DNA of 14,498 bases. It comes from Acidithiobacillus_B sp049965315 (GTDB taxonomy: Bacteria > Pseudomonadota > Gammaproteobacteria > Acidithiobacillales > Acidithiobacillaceae). Positions 1 to 5,006 of this stretch are shown here, one piece after another. How positions within the stretch are numbered: the first letter of the stretch is position 1; every line of letters starts with the position of its first letter. The position numbers were made by a program, and so were the translations under genes. The notes below the pieces were generated by a model. It searched no databases. It had not been told where the DNA came from and saw only the letters and a list, made by a program, of their open reading frames with translations. Location: positions 1 to 14,498 of the forward strand of contig NZ_JBMFWL010000042.1 in the NCBI RefSeq assembly GCF_049965315.1, read 5' to 3'.

Positions 1-159
1 GTCGCGGATGTCGTCCATCCGCTCGCCCAGGTCAACGCTGCGGCGATCCACGTGGCTGCGCACCCAGGCCGTTGCGGCTTCCGCCTCCTGGGCGGAAAGG
101 TTGGTATCCTGGAAGAAGGCGCCGTGGCCGGCCACACCCTGCTGTGTCTTTTCAGTCAT
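1..159 (-). CDS. N-terminal 53 codons of the gene after hdrC, presumed HdrB-like subunit of sHdr (partial)
   Basis: The reading frame is open from an ATG at 159 to the left window edge. The translation begins MTEKTQQGVAGHG and continues with an acidic, alanine-rich stretch. Two ATG codons stand in tandem (162 and 159). The AGGAG at 167-171 is 6 nt from the ATG at 159 and only 3 nt from the other, so 159 is preferred. The gene starts about 10 nt after the hdrC stop, so it is in the same operon. In the sHdr loci of Acidithiobacillus the gene after hdrC is hdrB, a CCG-domain subunit binding a non-cubane iron-sulfur cluster. The visible part holds no cysteine and none of the usual YxYxPGC start of HdrB, so the assignment rests on position alone. 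If it is HdrB, it carries an N-terminal extension of at least about 40 residues. Confidence 0.55.
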   Translation of the reverse strand, partial: MTEKTQQGVAGHGAFFQDTNLSAQEAEAATAWVRSHVDRRSVDLGERMDDIRD

Positions 160-169
160 CATTCACTCC

Positions 170-856
170 TCAGTCCTTGTCGCCCTGCTTTTCCAGCCAG
201 TCCTCGTAATCTTCCCGCTTCTCATCGATGAAGTCTTCGATCACGTCAAAAAGATTCTCATCCATGGTTTCGAGGGACTTGAGGACACCAGTCATTTCCC
301 AGATGGTATACATTTCCACGGAAGTCTTGAGGGAGACCTCCCAGGCCGTATCCGTGGTTTGCAAGGTGCGCACCGGGATCGCCTTGCGCAGCACGCGCAA
401 ATCGCCTTCGACCTTCTGAATGTTGGGGCCCCAGTCGGGAAAATGATCCGGCTGAATCATGTCCGGCGACAACTGGTTGCCGGTCGTGATCAGCTTCAGC
501 ATGACGCGCCCGAAGGGCCGCAATACGTCCTTGGCCGATTGCATGCCATGACGAATGGACACCTCGCGCATGATCATGACGAGACCACCGGGAGAGTTCT
601 TGAAAGGACAACGGGCAGCGCAGGTCATGCATTGGGCGCAGGCCCAGATCTTTTCCTGCATGGCGTCGTAGATCTGCTCGACATTTTCGGTCCACAGCAA
701 CTGTACGATTTCCCGCGGACTATAATCATAAAACTGTGCGGAGGGGCAGGTTGCGGTGCAAATCCCGCAATTCAAACAGCCGTTCAACTCGTGATCGTAA
801 CGAAAATCCGCACGGATCTCGTCAAACATCCCCTTCATCTCAGCGTAAGTCGCCAT
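170..856 (-). CDS. hdrC: HdrC-like iron-sulfur subunit of the sulfur-oxidising heterodisulfide reductase-like complex
   Basis: This 228-aa protein carries two complete [4Fe-4S] ferredoxin motifs near the N-terminus: CLNCGICTATCP (about residues 27-38) and CAQCMTCAARCP (about 73-84). The rest is an HdrC-type helical domain with an acidic tail. HdrC relays electrons between the HdrB-type catalytic subunit and flavoprotein HdrA. In sulfur oxidisers the sHdr complex is cytoplasmic and is held to oxidise protein-bound sulfane sulfur to sulfite. The ATG at 856 has AAGGAG 6 nt upstream. The gene lies 58 nt after dsrE and about 10 nt before the presumed hdrB. With rhodanese, tusA and dsrE ahead of it, the order matches the Acidithiobacillus sHdr locus. 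A respiratory HdrC-like protein such as GlpC is less likely given these neighbours. Confidence 0.9.
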   Translation of the reverse strand: MATYAEMKGMFDEIRADFRYDHELNGCLNCGICTATCPSAQFYDYSPREIVQLLWTENVEQIYDAMQEKIWACAQCMTCAARCPFKNSPGGLVMIMREVSIRHGMQSAKDVLRPFGRVMLKLITTGNQLSPDMIQPDHFPDWGPNIQKVEGDLRVLRKAIPVRTLQTTDTAWEVSLKTSVEMYTIWEMTGVLKSLETMDENLFDVIEDFIDEKREDYEDWLEKQGDKD

Positions 857-914
857 TACTCGCTCCTTGCTCTAACCATTGCGCCAATGCAACCTTGGCA
901 CCACCGCGATCCAC

Positions 915-1388
915 TTAAATGAACAGCGTGATGTCCGCTTCGCCGGCAAACTCGAAGAAGAGTGCCGCGCCGCCCAGTTCGACCCCATCGATGAAATCCG
1001 AGGTATCGAACTCGAAAAGGTCAACGGTCATCTGGCAGGCGATCATCCGCACTTCCGCCTCGACGCAAAGCTCGCGCAACTCCTCAAGGCTGGCAACGCC
1101 CTTGGACTTCATCTTGCTTTTCATCATGGAAGTGGCCATCCCTTCCATGCCGGGCACCAGGGCCATGACAAAGTTGGGCATGGGGACGGGCATGGGCATG
1201 GCCGGATTGCCCAGGGGACTGACCCGCAAATGGCCGAGATCCTTTTTCAGGAGCTGCAGACCGTAAAAGGTGAAAAATATTTCTGTCGCATACCCCAAAG
1301 CCGCTGCCGTGGAGGCAAGAATGAAGGGAGGATATCCCCAGTCAAGGGTTCCCTTGGTGGCAATGATGGCCAATTTTTTTTCGTCCAT
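915..1388 (-). CDS. dsrE: DsrE-family sulfurtransferase (DsrE3A-like)
   Basis: This 157-aa cytoplasmic protein of the DsrE/F family begins KKLAIIATKGTLDWGYPP and has a methionine- and proline-rich segment (about residues 61-93, with MPMPVPMP) typical of the DsrE2/DsrE3 branch. Two cysteines, C108 (ELCVEA) and C118 (IACQMT), stand ten residues apart. This is the spacing of the two reactive cysteines described for DsrE3A of thermoacidophilic archaea (C93 and C103). Such proteins accept thiosulfonate or sulfane sulfur and exchange it with TusA before delivery to sHdr. The ATG at 1388 is preceded by GAGGAG at good spacing. The gene sits 59 nt after tusA and 58 nt before hdrC. Its start region (AGGAGCGAGT then T and ATG) is nearly the same as that of hdrC (AGGAGCGAGTA, ATG), which suggests similar translation rates. 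Confidence 0.87.
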   Translation of the reverse strand: MDEKKLAIIATKGTLDWGYPPFILASTAAALGYATEIFFTFYGLQLLKKDLGHLRVSPLGNPAMPMPVPMPNFVMALVPGMEGMATSMMKSKMKSKGVASLEELRELCVEAEVRMIACQMTVDLFEFDTSDFIDGVELGGAALFFEFAGEADITLFI

Positions 1389-1447
1389 AACTCGCTCCTC
1401 GCGCAGACTCTTGTGGGTATCGAGTCCGTAAGTGTCAGCCCTTCTGG

Positions 1448-1678
1448 TCAGGCCTTTTGGATGAAGAAGATAAACTCGCCGCCAGCCTCGGCCTGTTCCA
1501 GCAACGGATTCTTGGTCTGCTTGGCGAAGGCCTCGAAGTCCTTGACCGCACCGGGATCCGTAGCCACGATCTTCAGGACCTGACCGGCGGTCAATTCGCC
1601 AAGGGCCTTTTTCGTGCGGAGAATGGGCAACGGGCAGTTGAGGCCGCGTGCGTCGAGAACTTTATCTTCCTGTACCAT
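1448..1678 (-). CDS. tusA: TusA sulfur carrier protein
   Basis: A complete 76-aa TusA (SirA/YeeD family). The family hallmark CPxP is present as LNCPLPILRTKKAL, with the sulfur-carrying cysteine at C15, and the protein has the normal length for a single-domain TusA. It holds sulfane sulfur as a persulfide (or thiosulfonate) in the cytoplasm and shuttles it between rhodanese, DsrE and sHdr. The ATG at 1678 has a near-perfect ribosome binding site, AGGAGGT, five nt upstream, the strongest in the window, in keeping with TusA being an abundant carrier. A 121-nt gap separates it from the rhodanese gene upstream and contains a candidate promoter. Its place in an sHdr operon makes a role in sulfur oxidation more likely than one in tRNA thiolation. 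Confidence 0.94.
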   Translation of the reverse strand: MVQEDKVLDARGLNCPLPILRTKKALGELTAGQVLKIVATDPGAVKDFEAFAKQTKNPLLEQAEAGGEFIFFIQKA

Positions 1679-1723
1679 GGGTTACCTCCTCGGTTTAGTG
1701 ATCTCTGATTTACTACTGGTGGA

Positions 1724-1751
1724 ACTCTATCAGGAACGACGGGGACAGCAA
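1724..1751 (-). promoter_or_regulatory. Candidate sigma-70 promoter with extended -10 in front of tusA
   Basis: Reading the minus strand, TTGCTG (1751-1746) is followed after 16 nt by TAGAGT (1729-1724). The -10 hexamer is directly preceded by TGA, giving the extended form TGnTAGAGT. Both hexamers match consensus at four of six positions. Transcription would start near 1717, about 40 nt before the tusA ATG. This could drive tusA-dsrE-hdr separately from the rhodanese gene. The call rests on pattern matching alone. Confidence 0.38.
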
Positions 1752-1799
1752 GGTAAATATTTTGATTTGATGATTAACCCCCCCTATTTCAGTATCCCC

Positions 1800-2147
1800 T
1801 TATGGATTGGCCGGCGGCGCTATGGGAAAACCCCTGCTGGCCCAGGCCGAAATGCCTCCGCGCAGATTCAGGACCTGGCTAAACCCCTGCGCCGCCGCGA
1901 AGGCGGCGGCCTGGGCGGAGCGTCCACCGCTGAGGCAGTAAAACACAATGGGGCTTTGCTTATCCAGTTGCTGGATCGACATGGGCAGGAGATGCAGCGG
2001 GAGATGCCGGGCGCCATCGATAATGCCCCGCGCCACCTCCGCCGGCGAGCGCACATCGATCAGGGTGAACGCCTCGCCCTCCTCACGCAGCGCCTTGAGC
2101 TGATCAGGGGTGATTTCTTGAAAGCCGTGCATAAGGTGTTCTTCCAT
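1800..2147 (-). CDS. rhd: Single-domain rhodanese sulfurtransferase
   Basis: This 115-aa protein is one rhodanese domain: ITPDQLKAL near the start, LIDVRSPAEVARG with the conserved aspartate and arginine, and the active-site loop CLSGGRSA with the catalytic cysteine at C71. It ends shortly after GISAWASRGFP, typical of a single-domain enzyme. It forms a cysteine persulfide from thiosulfate, low-molecular persulfides or polysulfide and hands the sulfur to TusA. No signal peptide is visible, so it is cytoplasmic. The start is uncertain. The ATG at 2147 has no ribosome binding site, while the in-frame ATG at 2132 has GGAAG 8 nt upstream, which would give 110 aa. It is the first gene of the sulfur-transfer cluster, 59 nt after moaA and 121 nt before tusA. 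Confidence 0.87.
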   Translation of the reverse strand: MEEHLMHGFQEITPDQLKALREEGEAFTLIDVRSPAEVARGIIDGARHLPLHLLPMSIQQLDKQSPIVFYCLSGGRSAQAAAFAAAQGFSQVLNLRGGISAWASRGFPIAPPANP

Positions 2148-2206
2148 AGAGAATACGGTTAACGCCAGAGTTTACACCAAGCACGCGCCGCCTTGCACCC
2201 ATGCCC

Positions 2207-3232
2207 CTACCCACCCAGGCGCATCATGAAGATGCGCGCGGAGCGCCCGGGGTCGCTGACAAAAAAATGCTTCTGCGGCTTGTCCTGCCAGATTCCTCTG
2301 CGCACCGCCTCGGCGATGGACCCATCGCCCTGGCCGCCGCGCAGGAGCGGCAGCAGATCAATGCCTGCTTCCTGCCCGAGGCAATACACCAGCCGCCCGC
2401 CGGCCGTGAGCCGGACCCGGTTGCAGGTGGCGCAGAAATTATCGCTGATGGGCGTGATGAAGCCCACATGGGTCTGCGTCCCCGGGATCCGAAACAAGCG
2501 GGCCGGACCATGATCGGCCTGGGCTTCGGCCGGTTCCAGGAGATAGCGTTCGGCTATGAGTTGCCGCGCCTCTTCCGCGCTCAGATATTGCCCATCCTGG
2601 GCCGCAGACCCGGCCAGCCCCAGGGGCATGGTTTCGATGAAACGGATGTCCACCCCTTTGCCAATGGCATAGGCGACCAGCGCGGGCAGTTCGGCGCCGT
2701 TGTGCTGACGGAGCAGGACGACGTTGATCTTGATGCGCGGAATCCCTGCCTGTACCGCCTCTTCGATGCCCTGTTGCACGCGGAGCAGATCGCCGCCGCG
2801 GGTGATGGCGGCAAAAGTGCCCGCCTGGAGGCTATCCATGCTGACATTGAGATTGTTCACCCCCGCCGCCAGCAGCTTTTGCGCCAGGCGGCCCAGCAGC
2901 AGGCCGTTGGTGCTCACGCTGATTTTGCCGATGCCATGGCGCTTGGCGGACTCGATGAGGGGGAGGAGGTGCGGGTAGATGAGGGGCTCACCACCGGTGA
3001 AGCGGATGTGGCGCAGACCCAGATGGGCGAACAGACCGATGAGGCGATCGTATTCCTCCACCCGCAGATGGTCGTCGCGGTCGAAATAGGGGGTGCCCTC
3101 TTCGGGGGAACAATATTCACAACGGAAGTTGCAGTGCTCCGTGACCGAGACGCGCAAGTAGCTGATATGCCGACCAAACTGGTCGACGAGATCGGCCTCC
3201 TGGTCCGTTGCGGAGATGGCGGGTAGCAACAT
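2207..3232 (-). CDS. moaA: GTP 3',8-cyclase MoaA (radical SAM, molybdenum cofactor synthesis)
   Basis: A full-length 341-aa MoaA. It has the radical-SAM cluster motif CNFRCEYC (C34, C38, C41), the early FTGGEPL motif, a C-terminal cluster motif FCATCNRVRLTAGG with a further cysteine in VYCLG, and the conserved terminal Gly-Gly needed for activity. With SAM and two [4Fe-4S] clusters it converts GTP to 3',8-cyclo-GTP, the substrate of MoaC, in the first step of molybdenum cofactor synthesis. The ATG at 3232 has AGGAG six nt upstream. It follows soeC by 113 nt on the same strand, so it may be co-transcribed with the molybdoenzyme it serves. MoaC is encoded 5 kb away in this same window, but moaB, moaD, moaE and mog are not seen here. 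Confidence 0.97.
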   Translation of the reverse strand: MLLPAISATDQEADLVDQFGRHISYLRVSVTEHCNFRCEYCSPEEGTPYFDRDDHLRVEEYDRLIGLFAHLGLRHIRFTGGEPLIYPHLLPLIESAKRHGIGKISVSTNGLLLGRLAQKLLAAGVNNLNVSMDSLQAGTFAAITRGGDLLRVQQGIEEAVQAGIPRIKINVVLLRQHNGAELPALVAYAIGKGVDIRFIETMPLGLAGSAAQDGQYLSAEEARQLIAERYLLEPAEAQADHGPARLFRIPGTQTHVGFITPISDNFCATCNRVRLTAGGRLVYCLGQEAGIDLLPLLRGGQGDGSIAEAVRRGIWQDKPQKHFFVSDPGRSARIFMMRLGG

Positions 3233-3271
3233 GGATCACTCCTAGACGAGGGGCATCTGTCCCGGAAGAGA

Positions 3272-3286
3272 AAAACGGGGCGTTTT
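3272..3286 (-). terminator. Weak hairpin with T-run between soeC and moaA
   Basis: On the minus strand AAAACG, a CCC loop and CGTTTT form a 6-bp stem (3286-3272) running directly into a run of five T. Only two of the six pairs are G-C, so the hairpin is weak. It could partly terminate or attenuate soe transcription before moaA, or be chance. Confidence 0.25.
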
Positions 3287-3345
3287 CACTTGCTCGGCAC
3301 AGGCCCCATATCCGGTTTCATCTTAGACCCTTTGCAACCCTACAT

Positions 3346-4284
3346 TCAACATTGTTGACGGCCATGGTAAAGATTGACCACATGCTGGGCCTCGACGAAA
3401 AACAGCCAGCGCTCCACCCCGATGCCGAAGAAGACCGAAACGACGGCCAGCCACGCCAGGCTGCCGAGCCCCAGGGATAAAGCCAGGGCGATGGCCCATA
3501 TGGGGACCACAAAAGCGAAGATGTACATGAGGAGCTTGATGGTGTTGGCCTTGGCGGCGGGGATGGTGTGTCCGAACTCCTGGGTCAGGAAGGTGCCGAA
3601 GGTGTGGCCCTGGTCCAGTAGGCGCACGGTGGAACGGTTGAAGCCCGTGGCCGTGCGGATGGTGGGACCGTTGGGGCGGGCGATCCAGAAATAATAAATG
3701 CCCTTGAGCACGGCGGCGGCGGCGAGCAGGGCGACGGCCATCCCCACCAGCGTCTGCGCCGGCCCGCCCGTAGCGATGCGCAGAGCCGCCAGCACGGTCG
3801 CGCCGATGGCAAGACCCATGGCGTAAAAGTTGGCGGGGACGAGGGGCGTATTCCACTGGCGAATGGTGCGCAGGCAGGCATAGATCATGCCCTGGCAAAA
3901 AATCGTGATCAGGCCGATGACGCCCGCCACATTGGCGAGCAGGAGACCCGTTACATCCGCCGCTCCCCCGGTGAAAAACACCCATACCAGATAAAGCATG
4001 GCAAAGGGATAGTACAGCACGGCGAAGACCCCCTCGCGGGCGAGCCAGGAGGTGCGCCAGCGGGTAAAGGCGCGCCAGGCGTTTTTCGGGTTGGCCAGAT
4101 GGGCGGTGGAGGACAGCATGCCGATGGTGACGAAGAGGATGGACAAGAGCACCGCCACCATGGTCTGCATGGGGGAGAGGCCGCCATCGATCTGGAAATC
4201 GTTGACGATGGCGGTCAGCGCCATGAGCCCGAAACCGCCACCGGAGAAAAGCGTCAGAAAAATAACTGCGAGGGCCGGATGCAT
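3346..4284 (-). CDS. soeC: SoeC, membrane anchor of sulfite dehydrogenase (DmsC/NrfD superfamily)
   Basis: A 312-aa integral membrane protein with about eight hydrophobic helices, the count expected of DmsC-type anchors. After helix 2 comes the DmsC-family segment SSTAHLANPKNAWRAF followed by RTSWLAREG. Such anchors tie the molybdenum and iron-sulfur subunits to the cytoplasmic membrane and pass their electrons to quinone. The ATG at 4284 is chosen because AAGGAG lies 6 nt upstream. An in-frame TTG at 4305 would overlap soeB and has no ribosome binding site. It starts 10 nt after soeB, so soeA-soeB-soeC form one operon. The DmsC type and the absence of Tat signals on the partners favour SoeABC over periplasmic polysulfide or tetrathionate reductases, which carry PsrC/TtrC-type anchors. 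Confidence 0.85.
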   Translation of the reverse strand: MHPALAVIFLTLFSGGGFGLMALTAIVNDFQIDGGLSPMQTMVAVLLSILFVTIGMLSSTAHLANPKNAWRAFTRWRTSWLAREGVFAVLYYPFAMLYLVWVFFTGGAADVTGLLLANVAGVIGLITIFCQGMIYACLRTIRQWNTPLVPANFYAMGLAIGATVLAALRIATGGPAQTLVGMAVALLAAAAVLKGIYYFWIARPNGPTIRTATGFNRSTVRLLDQGHTFGTFLTQEFGHTIPAAKANTIKLLMYIFAFVVPIWAIALALSLGLGSLAWLAVVSVFFGIGVERWLFFVEAQHVVNLYHGRQQC

Positions 4285-4294
4285 GTTTTTCTCC

Positions 4295-4987
4295 TTAACG
4301 CTCAACCACGCGGTTCACCCATTCCTTCACCTTGCGGACCGTCTTTTTCCTGAGGTCGTCGGTGGGGATGGGGGCATGCACGCGGGGTGGAAGGTAATGG
4401 TTGGTGGGGTTGTAATTCAGCTCCGGCATCAACTGGTAGCCGCCACGCTGGCGCACCGCCCGGGCCACCGGGCTCTCGGGATCGTCCAGATCGCCGAACA
4501 TGCGGGCATGGGCAGGACAGGTGAGGACACAGGCCGGCTGCCGCTCTTCCTCCGGTATCTCCCGGTCATAGATGCGGTCGATGCACAAGGTGCACTTCTT
4601 CATCGTCCCGGAGACCCGGTCCAGTTCCCGGGCGCCGTAGGGGCAGGCCCAGGAACAGTAGTTGCATCCCATGCACTTGTTCTGATCCACTAGGACGATC
4701 CCGTCTTCGGCCCGCTTGTAGGAGGCCCCCGTCGGGCAGACCGTGACGCACTCGGCGTTCTCACAGTGCATGCACGACATGGGAAAGTTGATGGTCTTGT
4801 TGTGGGGGTATTCGCCCACTTCGTAATGCCGAATGCGGTTGAACCACACTCCGGACGGCCGTGCCCCGTAGGGATCGTAGTCCGTCAGGGGCGCCGTGGT
4901 GCCGCTGGTGTTCCATTCCTTGCAGGCGACCGCGCAGGCATGGCAGCCCACGCAGGTATCAAGGTCAATAACCAGTCCTAGTCGCAT
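4295..4987 (-). CDS. soeB: SoeB, four-cluster iron-sulfur subunit of sulfite dehydrogenase
   Basis: A 230-aa ferredoxin-like electron-transfer subunit with four cysteine groups: CVGCHACAVACK (C12, C15, C18, C22), CMHCENAECVTVCPTGA, CMGCNYCSWACPYGA, and CTLC paired with CVLTCPAHA. That is the standard DmsB/PsrB pattern for four [4Fe-4S] clusters. It carries electrons from the molybdenum site of SoeA to the SoeC anchor. The start is ATG at 4987 with AAGGAG seven to eight nt upstream. The frame stays open further upstream, but that would run into soeA and give a low-complexity arginine/serine-rich lead of 44 residues. There is no signal peptide, so the protein is cytoplasmic. It begins 19 nt after the soeA stop. 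Confidence 0.88.
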   Translation of the reverse strand: MRLGLVIDLDTCVGCHACAVACKEWNTSGTTAPLTDYDPYGARPSGVWFNRIRHYEVGEYPHNKTINFPMSCMHCENAECVTVCPTGASYKRAEDGIVLVDQNKCMGCNYCSWACPYGARELDRVSGTMKKCTLCIDRIYDREIPEEERQPACVLTCPAHARMFGDLDDPESPVARAVRQRGGYQLMPELNYNPTNHYLPPRVHAPIPTDDLRKKTVRKVKEWVNRVVER

Positions 4988-5006
4988 GAGTGCTCTCCTT
5001 GCCCCG

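Noticed and set aside
2201..3226. A 341-codon plus-strand frame opposite moaA
   Set aside because: It mirrors moaA codon for codon. MoaA has its cysteine motifs and terminal Gly-Gly, while the mirror has none.
3233..3345. A Moco riboswitch in front of moaA
   Set aside because: The gap is only 113 nt and contains just a weak A/T hairpin. I see no multi-stem architecture like that of the E. coli moaA leader.
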